Assembly: GCA_963573305.1 (NCBI GenBank)
Contig: OY754335.1
Span: 54,271,985-54,335,984 of the forward strand
DNA: 64,000 nt
Direction of reading: 5' to 3'
DNA from: Pyrrhosoma nymphula
Taxonomy: Eukaryota > Arthropoda > Insecta > Odonata > Coenagrionidae
Shown in pieces: positions 22,331-32,590 of the stretch (position 1 is the first letter of the stretch; the number at the start of each line of letters is the position of its first letter). A program made the position numbers and the translations under genes. The notes below the pieces were generated by a model. The model saw only the letters and a list, made by a program, of their open reading frames with translations. It made no database searches and was not told where the DNA came from.

Positions 22331-24078
22331 TGAGGCTCAAGCTTGGTGCCGAGGAAAATTATAGTTTCTAGTGGCGAGGTGAACATCAGTGGAGTTTATG
22401 AACTTATTTCGGAGTTATAAGTAGAAAATAATGGAAAACACCACAAATCACAAAGTATGGATGAATGGAAAAGTGCGATGTAGGTTTTACTTTCAAGAGT
22501 AAGGTATCTACGTATTTTTGTAACTAAAAGGACTACGATCAGGCAGAATGATGGTTTCTTTCTCTTGGTAAGTAGGCATTCGCCAGAAATCAAGGTGGTT
22601 CCACCGTAAAATGACTTAAAGCCCACTTCTTCATACCCTTCTGGCTTCATATTCAGTTTATTTTTAAAAGAAAATCAAGTCCTCTACTTGATATGGATAA
22701 CCAAATCATACCATACCATGTTAACGTATTTTTTAAATTGAACTTGAAATTACATGATGCTAAATGCGAGATTGGGTGAAATATGGGGAAAAGAGTATTT
22801 GTCTATCTAAAATAAATGCCTTTTAATGAGAAATTGTTAATTTTAAGAAAAACACTATAGGAATTGAATAAAAAATATAAGATCTTTAACGACGTATTTT
22901 TTACTTAATACCTAATTTTTGCAATAATTAAAGCATAATGCATCAATTAAAATGGTGCTGCAGTAAACTACTATGTCTGGAAAAAAGTGTTTAAAAATAT
23001 AATCTGCTTAATTCAAAGTCGTCAAATTATCTGCATATTTTATAACTTATTTTATTTTTATAAAAGCTTAGTCATTTGATCACTTGAAGCAGGATTTTTT
23101 GTAAGCATAACAAACAAAAAGTTAGCAGGTATTTTTTTCACTTACCGATTCGCGATGCAACCTCCTTAAATAAAAAAATTCATAAATTTTGACTTTGCTG
23201 CTTCGTATACGACTATACGTATACTACTACCATAGTAGTAGTAGAGTTTGTTCTATATTGCTCTTCGGCTGTTAGTTAATTTCATTAAGCTTAAATGTTA
23301 ATAAAATTTAGACCATGATTGTAGAAATAAAATAGTGTCGACATAAAATAATGAAATATAATTTTTTAAATCTGTAATTATCATCCAAGACGCGTTTTGA
23401 CTCTAGGAAATATGTGAAACTAATTTTAAAACACAATTAATTTGAAGGCCTTTAATCAATCAGCTTTGACCCTCACATCAGTGCTAAGAAGAGCGTTTGG
23501 AATCTATAATGAGCGGAATACGCAGTAAATGGAAATAGATGAAGAGAGAGAGAAGGGAGAGTGGGTGGGTTAATGAAAGTTCATCTGTGTTTTTGCAATG
23601 GTCGTGAATGGTCCGTGAGAGCAACGAGGACTTGACCCTATCGCTCTCATTTGATCGTGCGTACTTATGCCATGGTTATGTGCCTCTACACTCCGTGTCA
23701 GCTTCGACATCGTACATGCATACATTAATACATACCCGTCACGCAATTCTCTTTGGGTGTAGGCAAAGTCAAAAAAATTCGTTTTTGCCATTACAATAAT
23801 TTTCGTTCAAAGTCGTTGGGCCAAAATTTCTGCATTTCTCCAGAACCTCCGACAGGGAGATGAAAGGTTTCTTCGTATATAACTCGGCCCGTGGGTTTCA
23901 TCAAATCAAAATCAGTTGTTTTACAAATATTACGTTTTGTCGACTTCTTGTTTTAATTAATGTTTGTCTCATTTAAAAATATTATTTATTTTTTATTCAA
24001 AACATCCGAATTATCCCTACCAAATAAAATATGTACCTAAACAAAGAAAAACATTGCAACACAAAGTACTCCTCGAGC
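22331..24078. other. No gene seen
   Basis: AT-rich. A small hairpin-like run of TACTACTACCATAGTAGTAG lies at about 23221-23242. No product was recognised. Confidence 0.5.
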
Positions 24079-24112
24079 CCTGAGAAAGCAAAATAAATTT
24101 TGCGAAACGTTG
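24079..24112 (+). ncRNA. Hammerhead-like core relic
   Basis: CCTGAGAA at 24079-24086 is followed by a perfect 6-bp hairpin (GCAAAA, loop TAAA, TTTTGC at 24088-24103) and at once by GAAACGTTG. The order CTGA.GA, stem II, GAAAC is that of the hammerhead core. The spacing of the first box is off by one base. In Penelope-type elements the motif is often followed by GTTG, as here. It is probably a dead relic. Confidence 0.45.
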
Positions 24113-24769
24113 ATGGATGGAATAAATAACTTAAACATTTAAAAACATATATTATTTTTCATCAATTTAAAAATAAAATATTCGGCCAGTTGATTAATTA
24201 TTCATGGAGGTGACTGAAAACTGAGGTCATTGAGCCATTATTACGAGTGGGTAGGTATGTTGGCAAGGGTAGGATAATTTAATGAACGGAGTAAGGGGGG
24301 AGAGACCCCCGGCGTCGGAAATAGTCTGTTCTTACAAGAGGAACGAAGGAGTTCAAAAGTTCACTACTCATTTGATTCTCGGAGCTCTGCTCTATATGAG
24401 CTCTCCAGATAACACGGAAATCAGGATAAAGAAGAAACTCCATTACTGTAGGATTTTACTGCAGGCCAAAATGTATCGGGAACAATTTCAACCTGGAGAT
24501 GTCTCCCCGATGTTAGGTGAAATGTTGTACACTCAGCAACAAACGCCCAAAATAGAATGAAGTATTTAGCCGTAGGGTTTTGCGCCAAAACAGATCCGCT
24601 CCCCACGAAATTAAGGGAACAAATGGAGCCACCATTAAGTCATCACCAATTCAGATATTTTATCATTTGGAAAGTGTTTGGATAGTCTCTCATTTCAATT
24701 CTCCACTCCCATCCGATAAAATATCTTCACTTATATGTACACACCTTATAAAACTCTCTCACTTGAAAA
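24113..24769. other. No gene seen
   Basis: A 92-codon plus frame at 24282-24560 is not recognised. It has no low-complexity bias but also no motif. I would not call it a gene. Confidence 0.4.
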
Positions 24770-24930
24770 CACATTTACCTCAGCTCTATTTTCTTCTAAT
24801 ACTATTCTTTTTAATCACGCCACGTCGTTTTGAATCCTTAGTAATTTTCTTCTCCTTCCTAGCTTACCATCTATTTCCCTCTTCAACAACCCGCAATTTC
24901 TTTAAAAAAACTCATTTCTTTTTAATCGGC
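24770..24930 (-). pseudogene. Possible LINE ORF2 C-terminal scrap
   Basis: On the minus strand one frame reads KREIDGKLGRRRKLLRIQND, which resembles the EG..DGKRGRGRKRL...DD block of the LINE C-termini elsewhere in the window. Flanking blocks are not clear. The CT-rich plus strand is the expected complement. Support is a single short block. Confidence 0.35.
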
Positions 24931-26754
24931 TTCACCGTATTTTCCCATTAATCTGTTTCGTCCCCGCAAAAAAATTCACAGAAGTTAAAGAAAAACGCCT
25001 TCACTATAATGTAAGCATCTAGCAGCTTCGAAAGTTCTTCTGGATCAATCGTCTTGTCTATAAATTTAAAAACTAATATAAGAAGGTTTATTGGATCCTT
25101 ATGGAGTAATAGGTTCCGACCGAATTCGACGGCAATGTGCTTAGGAACAGCTGACTGTGGAGCTGTTGTTCAACTCACCTACTTAAGAGTTCTTGATTCC
25201 TAGCGGTGTTCTTGAACTCCTCGAGTTGGATATTTTTCCGCTGGAAAATATCCCTCAGTAAACAAAATTATACTGTATTTGGCTAATGATCGTGGACTCA
25301 CTCTCCTAGCCGCATGAAAATGCAGACTAAATTGTTCGGTGAGTACACACTATGTTGTTATGGCATTATAAAGAACAAAATTTAGGTTCAACATGTAAGG
25401 TATGAGATACGGTGCATCACTATGTGTACACTCAGTCGGGGAAACAGCTTTTTAGTGAGCAAATACATCACAATATCGAACGCCGACAAGATCGAACCTT
25501 TATGATGGCGTGAAGAACCTTCGATATTCTTGGAAAATTCACCGTCATAAAACAATAGAAACAATTTGGATCTATTAAACATTAAGTGATCGGACAACTG
25601 TTTTGATGAAATATTTTCTCCGCCCTCACCATGCCTTATCTTTTACGGTTGTCCAAGAAGCTACATAAAACTTAAATATTTAATCAACAGGGAATGCAAA
25701 ACACTAGAATAAGACTATGTTCTAAGTAAAAATGATGAATATAATTATTTATTATTGCCCCATGTTTTTTGCGTATACATAAGCAATAAATTTGACGCAC
25801 TGAAATAACGATTTAAGGGGAAGTATATTTATTGCAATGATAAATATGGACGGTAATTTAGTGCTTAAATTGTTGTGTTTAAAAATAATTGTCGATATGT
25901 AATAGGTATAGGATTGATTACGGCCAAGTAATAATGGCGAATAGATTGGATGCAGATTGATAGAAGATTAAATATTTAAATTACATAAAAGATTGAAACG
26001 ATTACGGAGAACCCATTCTTTTATAGCCGACACTGATGGTTAAGAATGTCTAAAATGTATAAGTCATAGTCAAGACCAAAATTTGAGGGAAGCTCATAAA
26101 ATAAAATTGGTTCATTATCATTTACACCTCCAAATTGAAACTTTTACTAGCAGTTGGACAACGCGGCGTGGTCGTAAAATCACGGCAGTTAATAGGTATC
26201 GATAAATTGACCATTCAATTGAATTAATTACAAATTCGATCAGAGGAGACAGACTCGTTCGTACGGTTGGTATGATTCAGCATCCGATTTCCAGTCATCA
26301 CCTTTTGCTTCTACGACCGGGCTGTTAATCAGCGACGTCCTCAGTGTCCAGGTGTTACGATGCCAACTCGCTTGGGGTGGGAGAATAACAGATGGTTACT
26401 CTTGAAACCCCTTCGATGGGATCTGAACAAACACATCCGGCTAGCTACCCTTTCCCCCACTGTCACGCTTATGTTTGGTTCAGCATTCGGTTTCTAGTTT
26501 ATAGGTTATGTGTGGCAATGATCATTTTGCACCGCGCCCTGAAACCTACGTATCCCCAATTAATCAATGGTTGATTCCAAATCTATTATTTCTCATAGTG
26601 GAACTATGATTCATATGGGAAAATCTACGTAACTTTAAATGTTCAACTCGGAGTTTGTTCTTAACAAGTTCTTTAAAAAAACTTAGAATTCTGTTTGGAT
26701 AACCTGGAAAATGTAGAACTTAATAAATCTGGATGCGTCATGCAGGTTTTGGAT
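24931..26754. other. No gene seen
   Basis: AT-rich with short frames only. The GC is slightly higher at 26260-26570, with no recognisable product. Confidence 0.5.
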
Positions 26755-27364
26755 GTGTGCCATCATGTAGAAAATTGAACCTTTGAGCGTTAAAAAATTG
26801 TTCACGTGTCAATTCTGGTTTCTTATAGGAGTGTTAGTACAAATTGCTAATTTTTATTTCATCTGAGTCATTGAGCGCTTATTTCAGAATCGCAAAAGTA
26901 AACTTTCTGCACACTGGTTGTCTGTGCCTATTCTTGGGACTTGGGAATAAGAAATTGAATTATGTCAATAAAATTTATTATTTTTCGTGACGAACCCCTT
27001 ATGTAATTCTAGAAAAAAATAGCTATCAACGTTTTTGCTTCGCGTTTGTGGAAAAATGCTCTGCTACTTGTTCATAAAATACTGTAAGTATGCTGTAGAT
27101 GTGCCTTTTAATTTTATAATTCCTTGAAACTTAGTTTAGGTTAAAAATGACACATGAAAAAACCCGCCTCCTTAAATTCGATGGCAAAAAAGTTTCAAAT
27201 AAAAAAATCATTATGACATAAGCTATCAAAATAACATTTTCAAAGAACTGCGGAACTGTCCGTGGAATAACCTTTACGTAGCCATCCGCTAATCGTCAAA
27301 CTCCGGGTAGAGCACTTGGCGTGATATCAAGGGGTCTTGGTTCCAATCCCAGTCCAAGCGAATG
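26755..27364 (+). repeat. About 600-bp repeat ending in a tRNA-like sequence, copy A
   Basis: This stretch aligns end to end with 30708-31280 in the same orientation. Shared landmarks include GAGCGTTAAAAAATTG, TTCACGTGTCAATTCTGG, AAAAAAATAGCTATCAACG, CCCGCCTCCTTA and AGCTATCAAAATAA. Its last 70 bases (27294-27360) are tRNA-like: GGGTAGAGCACTTGGC with a D-arm, an anticodon-type stem, and GGTTCCAATCC as T-arm and B box. The acceptor stem cannot be paired, so it is not a functional tRNA gene. The polymerase III promoter-like part lies at the 3' end of the shared unit, unlike a standard SINE read in this direction. Confidence 0.7.
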
Positions 27365-28537
27365 CATTTTTTCACTAAGAATATCAAACCATTGTAATAT
27401 AATCCTCGTTCGTGATTAATTCACAATTCGGTATGTTACAAAGTATTTTATAAGACTAGTGATATTACTGTGCTCTATGTAAAAAATAGAATCAATGCCT
27501 AAATATGAAAAGTGATTAATTGTTTTATGCGAAATCATAGATATAAATGATTGTACTTGGTGGGTTACTTGGGGATAACTGAGGAAATAACTGAGGGGAC
27601 CGATAACTGAGGAAAATTGTGCTGTAGACAGATGAATAGGCTCTTAGTAGGCAAAAGAACTATCGTTTGAAAAAAAAATTATTTTCCTACAGCGGGACAA
27701 GAATTTGTATGTGACTTTTCAGTCATGTGACCTTTTTTAATTCTGAAAAAAAACGAGGACGAGAGGAAATGAGAAAAAAATTGCGTTATGTACCTATTAC
27801 AGATATTTAAAAAAAACATAAATTGGTGTTACAATTAAACCAAAAGCTAGGAATCAGAAACGAGAATGATTACATTGAATTAGATTCACATATTTTTGAC
27901 GCTGTCATAATCAAATCGATTAGCAAAGAAATGTTATTACCCCAGCAAATCCAAGCCAAGTTTTCATGTAGGTGATGGTCTGCCACACCCCGATGGTCAG
28001 CTGTCTTCGACTGGTTCCATATAAAGAGGTTGAACAGCAAACAATATAAATATTGACTATAATATCGAACAGGAGGAAATGTAGGGAGGAACTCGTCGGC
28101 ATTGCCCTAATCCCAAGGGAAGGCACCATGGACACCACAGAGCAGTGTCGCCAGATACTGGTTTCCTTAACCTGCCGCAGGAGCGCGTCCAACCCGCCTA
28201 ATTCCCATCTCTTCTCCCCGCGCACCTGCGCGCGCTAAGGACCAACTAGTTTCGACTGTACGGTACCATTTCGGGCGGTCATGGATGATAATAATTATGA
28301 AATTACAAATCAGATGCAATGGAAGAGAGCTGAACTCAGGCCTCGGGTGAGAGCCTTCTCGGGCGCAAGATTCCTCAATTTTACTACCTCCTCAATGGAG
28401 TCACGAAAACGCCAAATTTTTACCCGCCGACAGAGTCGCTCAAACCCGCCCAATCTGACAACACTGCTACAGAGGTTCACCGAAGTCTTATCCTTCTCAT
28501 CCAAAAGACAGAGCGCTTCACTTGAAAGGCTTTACAT
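27365..28537. other. No gene seen; GC-richer 28080-28530
   Basis: A short motif, ATAACTGAGG, occurs three times between 27575 and 27612. The GC-richer part next to the hAT element has open frames (101 codons minus at 27920-28225; 132 codons plus at 28281-28679, which runs into the transposon). None is recognised. Confidence 0.4.
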
Positions 28538-28632
28538 TAGGCCTGTGCTATTTCGAGAAAAATCGATATCGATCAATTCTAAGAATATTTGGAAATGTGG
28601 TCGATTCAAGTGTCGGGAATTGAAGAAATTAC

Positions 28633-28746
28633 AATTAATTGAAGTCATTCAATTAATTGACTTAAGGCCAATTAATTGACATCGAAATGGGTGTCAATTA
28701 ATTATTTTTATTGCTCAATTAATTGACATCAAACAATTAATTGACA
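28633..28746. repeat. Subterminal AATTAATTGA repeat cluster of the hAT element
   Basis: Five perfect AATTAATTGA motifs and one partial (AATTAATTA) occur within about 115 bp. They are spaced irregularly, and several are followed by CAT or CTT. Their position about 100 bp inside the terminal repeat is where hAT transposases bind arrays of short motifs. Confidence 0.6.
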
Positions 28747-28860
28747 GGACTCAATTGGATTGTGCTTTTCAAAGGCAAATTTCCTTTGGCAATGAGAAGA
28801 ATCAAAGAACTAATTTGAAAAACAACAAAATAATTCAATCAGTTAGCTTTTATTAATTAA

Positions 28861-29031
28861 TTAAAGGAATATATCGCTATTTGAAAACAGGCAGATGAGG
28901 TCATCAGTGTGTTCATCCGACAGACACTGGCATGTGCAGATGACAATGTTCCCACCGAGACTGAACAACCTCTTGGACGCAGTGCTAGTTGCCGGGATAG
29001 CTAGATATCTCTCGCCCCTCTCCCGCCGCTA
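28861..29031 (-). pseudogene. hAT transposase C-terminal (hATC) domain fragment
   Basis: The minus-strand frame reads RRERGERYLAIPATSTAS, then KRLFSLGGNIV, then CLSDEHTDDLICLFSN, and stops at 28861. This is the hATC dimerisation region, whose hallmark is RYLAIPATS..SERVFS.GG.IV....R.LS.....L..L. The hallmark Glu of SERVFS is Lys here. Upstream, a second frame (28985-29224) with REERARFRDITNVRMEVE probably continues the same protein across a frameshift near 29010-29040, with an in-frame stop at 29029-29031 where a Trp is usual. The catalytic DDE residues and BED finger are not present. The protein is dead. Confidence 0.8.
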
Positions 29032-29464
29032 CCTCGACCTCCATCCTCACGTTTGTAATGTCCCTGAACCTAGCCCTTTCCTCCCTGAAGATCTCCTGTG
29101 CGGTAGCAGGAGGGCCGAGGCCGGGCGCCGAGCGAGAGCGAGCAGCAAGCATCAGCAGCGTCGGCCATCGTTGAGCGAAAGCGAACAAGTTTAAACGTGC
29201 AATTTCCAATCCATAGTGAATCAATAATCGTCAAATAATCGATTACCGGACAAGATTTGTGAATCGAATAACAATTGACTATTGAATAACAATTGACACT
29301 TGAAAAAAATGACAATCGAGTCATTGACCTCAATCGATATCGATGTGCTGAAATAATCGATCAATTGTAAAAATAATTGAATCGACGATTGAATTAATCG
29401 AATAATTACACATGCCTACTCTACATTGCGCCAAATTCTTGATCCGGATTCAACCGAAAAATCT

Positions 29465-29550
29465 TCGCCAGGTGCCGGTATTCGAATCATAGCCTTCGGG
29501 ATGGCAAGCCAGTGAGTGCTTTAACCACCGCATCAACCTGATCATCATTT
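29465..29550 (-). repeat. tRNA-derived SINE fragment
   Basis: On the minus strand GCGGTGGTTAAAGCACTCAC (A-box-like) is followed about 45 bases later by TGATTCGAATACC (B-box-like, 29489-29477). The order and distance fit a polymerase III promoter of a tRNA-derived SINE. It lies just outside the hAT target duplication. Confidence 0.5.
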
Positions 29551-29599
29551 CCGTTTGCTTTCCCCTGGCGTAGGCCAGGGAGAAACATCGTCTCAATAC

Positions 29600-30180
29600 A
29601 TCCACATCCCTTAGCACATAGCGATATTAAAACGCCCCCATCCGCCTAATTAATCAGCCCAAAGGTGATTATCCTTTTGTCCCCGGGCCATTTCACAATT
29701 GTCGCGGATGAATTTCAATTTCCATCAAGCCATCCGTTTATGATCCTCTCTTGCCACCCTAATCTTTCCGCTCCCGCAGGCCCCTTAATCATTGCCCCGA
29801 GGGAGATGGGGGACGAATATGAATCCGAGCTATTATTAGCGTGGCATCAAACAATCCCCACCGCCTGTCTCATCAGGGGAGATTGAGATCGGAGAATGCG
29901 GAAAACGACTGCGGAGGTTTTGCGAGAGCCGTCGTCCGCCTTCATCCGTGGTCGGTGATAATGCTGCCGGGCCTCCGTTAATGAATAACAGTCAACCCCA
30001 CTGTTTAACAGAAGTCCACGCTGTTTTTTCTTAGCCACGTCGAGTGCTGCTTTTATCATGACTGTTCCTTCTGCGTTGGTCTCTAGCGAGTCGGAAGCTC
30101 TGGGTCCCCTAAGAGCGATTACGGTGATCAAGCCGTTGAAACAACGGGTGAGCAGCTATAAATCATCTCCATCCGTGTGA
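29600..30180. promoter_or_regulatory. Candidate cis-regulatory block rich in homeodomain-type sites
   Basis: The stretch is GC-balanced and has no believable coding frame. It is dense in developmental transcription-factor consensus cores: CTAATTAATCAG and TGATTATCC (29645-29672), ACAATTG (29696), GTTTATGAT (29727), CCTTAATCATTG (29784), ATTATTAGC (29832) and CGTTAATGAATAAC (29977). That pattern is typical of conserved enhancers but can also occur by chance. Conservation cannot be judged from one sequence. Confidence 0.25.
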
Positions 30181-30310
30181 ATTGGGTCGGTGTAGTGCCT
30201 AGAGTGGGCTCTTTTCCCATTACGAGGGTAGGGTTTGGGTCCCGGAAGTGGCGGAGAAATATTATGAAATCTTATAATTTCGGGCTTTATTTAAGCCTCT
30301 ACGGGTTTAG

Positions 30311-30700
30311 ACAACTCTGATAAGAAGCGTGGCGATGTATAGGTCGGAAACTTGATCATCGCGGAGAGCAGATGTACGCAGACTGGAGGCGTTTGAAGTG
30401 TGGTTTTGGAGAAGATTCGAAAGGGAAAGAAGAGAGGAGAAGAAAACGAACGAAGTGGTATTGGACATGGAGGAAGTGTAGAGGAAGTTGGCGGCGGAGG
30501 TTTTCAGAAGGCAGTAAAAGTGAATGGTCGTTTTACGAGGTGAGAACATGTTGAAAAAGATGGTGGAGGAAGAACGCTGGGGAAGAGTGAAAGAGGAAGG
30601 AAGAGAAAAGGAACTTTGGAGGACTAAAGGAAACGCTGAGGGATGAGGAATTTTAGAGAGACCTGATGGAGAACCATTTAAATAAGGAAAAAAGAGTGTG
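30311..30700 (+). pseudogene. LINE ORF2 C-terminal region in one frame
   Basis: One plus-strand frame carries, in order, TLIRSVAMYRSET (usual block LI.SVALYGSETW), RRADVRRLEAFEVWFWRRFE, KKTNEVVLDMEEV, VVLRGENMLKKMVEE and RVKEEGREKELWRT. This covers the end of the reverse transcriptase thumb and the full C-terminal domain of an arthropod LINE ORF2. There are stops (after RSET and after MEEV, and others near 30516-30523) but no frameshift. The reverse transcriptase catalytic part is missing upstream. The fragment ends just before repeat copy B at 30708, which may be nested beside or within it. Confidence 0.8.
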
Positions 30701-30707
30701 TCATTTA

Positions 30708-31280
30708 TGTGTTACACATAGAACCTTAGAGCGTTAAAAAATTGTTCACGTGTCAATTCTGGTTTTTTATAGAAGTGGAAATTGCTATTTTTTATTTCAT
30801 CTGAATCATTGAGCACATTTTGCACACCGCGCGTCTGTGCATATTCTTGGGACTTAGAAATAAAAAATCGAATTATATTATAAAAATTGTTATTTTTCGT
30901 GTCGTACCCCTAATGTCATTCTAGAAAAAAATAGCTATCAACGATTTTGCTTCGGGCTCGTGGAAAAATGGCCTCGGCTACTTGTTCATAAAACACTGTA
31001 AATATATCTTGGATGCGCCTCGTAATTTTATAATCCCTTGAAACTTGGTTTAGGTTAAAAATTACTCACGAAGAAACCCGCCTCCTTACATTCGACGGAA
31101 AAATTTTCAAACAACATAAAAAAGTAATTTCTGAAAAAAGCTATCAAAATAATATTTTCAAAAAACTGTGGAACTGGCCGTGGAATAACTTTTACGGAGC
31201 CACACGCTAATCGTCACACTCTGGGTAGAGCACTTGGCGTGATATCGAGGGGTCTGGGTTCCAGTCCCAGTCCAGGCGTC
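30708..31280 (+). repeat. About 600-bp repeat ending in a tRNA-like sequence, copy B
   Basis: This is the same unit as 26755-27364, at roughly 80-85 percent identity by eye with several indels. The tRNA-like end (31214-31279) is better preserved here. The T-arm is perfect (CTGGG, loop TTCCAGT, CCCAG at 31254-31270), the D-stem is CTC/GAG (31219-31230), and the anticodon stem pairs five bases with two wobbles (31233-31249). The loop lacks the usual T before the anticodon position, and no acceptor stem forms. It is a tRNA-derived sequence, not a working tRNA gene. Confidence 0.7.
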
Positions 31281-31300
31281 CTAATGCAATCTAATGGGCG

Positions 31301-31335
31301 TAACCTAATGTCCCAGTAACTGGGACGTTAGGTTA
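31301..31335. repeat. 35-bp hairpin just after repeat copy B
   Basis: TAACCTAATGTCCCAGT (31301-31317) and ACTGGGACGTTAGGTTA (31319-31335) pair over 17 bases with one G-T type change, around a single central base. It is absent after copy A. Confidence 0.6.
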
Positions 31336-31625
31336 AGGACTGTCCAACCAAATCTATAAATCAGCTGGTAGGTTTGTAGACGGTGAATGAACCGGTTTTG
31401 AAATTATACACACGTCATTGTCACGAGGTATACCTTTAAAATCGGCTTAAGAACCGATTTCACCGTCACGCACGTTACTTTAAGTTGTTTTCAAAGACGT
31501 GTTTGTAACGTCAAAAGCGGAAGAGGTTTTTATAATAAAGGGTTAAAACAAATTATGTTTGTCGAAGGTTTCCGCGGGGCTGAAAGGATCTCTAGTATTT
31601 TTCTGGAATTGCCTCCGCGTGCGTA

Positions 31626-31736
31626 GTTTTGTGGGACAACAGTTTCACTGGCTATCTTGCCAGCGACTTCAAATCACCTTCGACCTGAATATGTTGGATG
31701 CTAGCCATAGCCAGCGAAACTGTTGTCCCACAAAAC
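31626..31736. mobile_element. Inverted repeat with hammerhead-like cores
   Basis: Arms 31626-31654 and 31708-31736 are 29 bp with one mismatch, bounded by GTTTTGTGGGACAACAG. Read outward, each arm ends its inner hairpin with GCCAG, then TGAAAC or CGAAAC, then TGTTG. On the minus strand the left side shows TTTGAAG, then CTGGC-loop-GCCAG, then TGAAAC. That is the same plan as the palindromes at 6893 and 18659. The CTGATGA box is degenerate. Confidence 0.5.
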
Positions 31737-32284
31737 AAGGCATGCTGACACAACCCTGGAGAAATACAGAGATCATCCTAAACAAAATTATGATATTTGT
31801 TTATAATTTCAATACCACCTAGTTGATTCTCCAACTATCATCTTAAGTCGTGGAGAATTTTCAGTAGAATCCCAACCCTTACTTTGGTACCTGTAGAGTG
31901 CAATTTAAGGACAGAATTCCATCCATTGAATTGGTCGTAAAACGGTTAAATATGTTGTTTTTCGCTAAGAGTAGGTTTACACCGACGCTGAAATTCTCTT
32001 CATCTTTTTACGAATCCCCAAGTTACCCCACTTACACGAATCTCGTCACTTATCCAAACTAGAACAAATAATCTAAGTTGTCTTCACCTCCTGTAAGAAC
32101 CAATTCACTTCACACAATTTAAACGCAATGCTTTTCTCATCCATGTATTATTCTCCGTATACACTTAAAGAATTATCCAACGTTTGAAAGTGAATTGATG
32201 CTGGAAAGAACTCAAATTGAAACGTTTTAGCCGTAGGATGTGAACGGGAAAATTCGGAGTGTTTTATCAGCTTAGACAGCAGCT
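31737..32284. other. No gene seen
   Basis: AT-rich, nothing recognised. Confidence 0.5.
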
Positions 32285-32590
32285 TGGAAGAAAAAGGACG
32301 AAGGAATGGAGATATAAGGAGTAGAATTACGGTTACAAAAGTGGAGTTCGCAAATACAGAAAACTAACTACAAGAAAGGTGTTCAAGAAAAGGGAGGCTT
32401 AGATATGGATAATGGTTTCGTACGGCAGCAAAACCTTATCCTTGGCAAGTAAGGACGAGGCTAGAGTGGATAAGTTTGAGATGAAGATTTCGAGAGGGAT
32501 GTAAAGTTTTCGAGAGGTAGAAATAAAGATAAACGGTAAAGATGAGGAGGAAAGGAATGAACGTAAAAGAGTCTTACTCGGATAAAAGTC
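32285..32590 (+). pseudogene. LINE ORF2 fragment around the YGSETW block
   Basis: The plus strand reads DIRSRITVTKVEFANTEN, then in another frame MVSYGSKTLSLASKDEARV and DKFEMKISRGM. The order matches EIR.RIA.AK.AF..., then ALYGSETWTL...D...L..FE.KILR in arthropod LINE ORF2, upstream of the region kept at 30311-30700. At least one frameshift and one stop break it. Confidence 0.6.

Larger units (their letters stand above)
28538..29418 (-). mobile_element. hAT DNA transposon, internally deleted and decayed
   Basis: Three independent features agree. The ends are inverted repeats: TAGGCCTGTGCTATTTCGA at 28538 and, on the other strand from 29418, TAGGCATGTGTAATTATTCGA. They are flanked by an 8-bp direct duplication with one mismatch, CTTTACAT at 28530-28537 and CTCTACAT at 29419-29426, which fits the hAT target consensus nTnnnnAn. 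Inside, on the minus strand, is the C-terminal dimerisation domain of a hAT transposase (28861-29031). Near the 28.6-kb end AATTAATTGA-type motifs recur about six times (28633-28744), and CAATTGAC/AATCGAT motifs recur near the other end. Such subterminal repeats are usual transposase binding sites. At 881 bp it is far shorter than an autonomous hAT, so most of the gene is gone. Confidence 0.85.

Noticed and set aside
27294..27360. Functional tRNA gene at the end of repeat copy A (and 31214-31279 in copy B)
   Set aside because: The T-arm, D-stem and anticodon-like stem can be drawn, but no acceptor stem forms and the anticodon loop lacks the conserved T. Two diverged copies within a longer repeat point to a tRNA-derived repeat.
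28281..28679. 132-codon plus frame
   Set aside because: It crosses the hAT target duplication and terminal repeat at 28530-28560, so it cannot be one ancestral gene.
31301..31335. Telomere-like TTAGG repeats
   Set aside because: TTAGG-like words here come from one hairpin; there is no tandem array.
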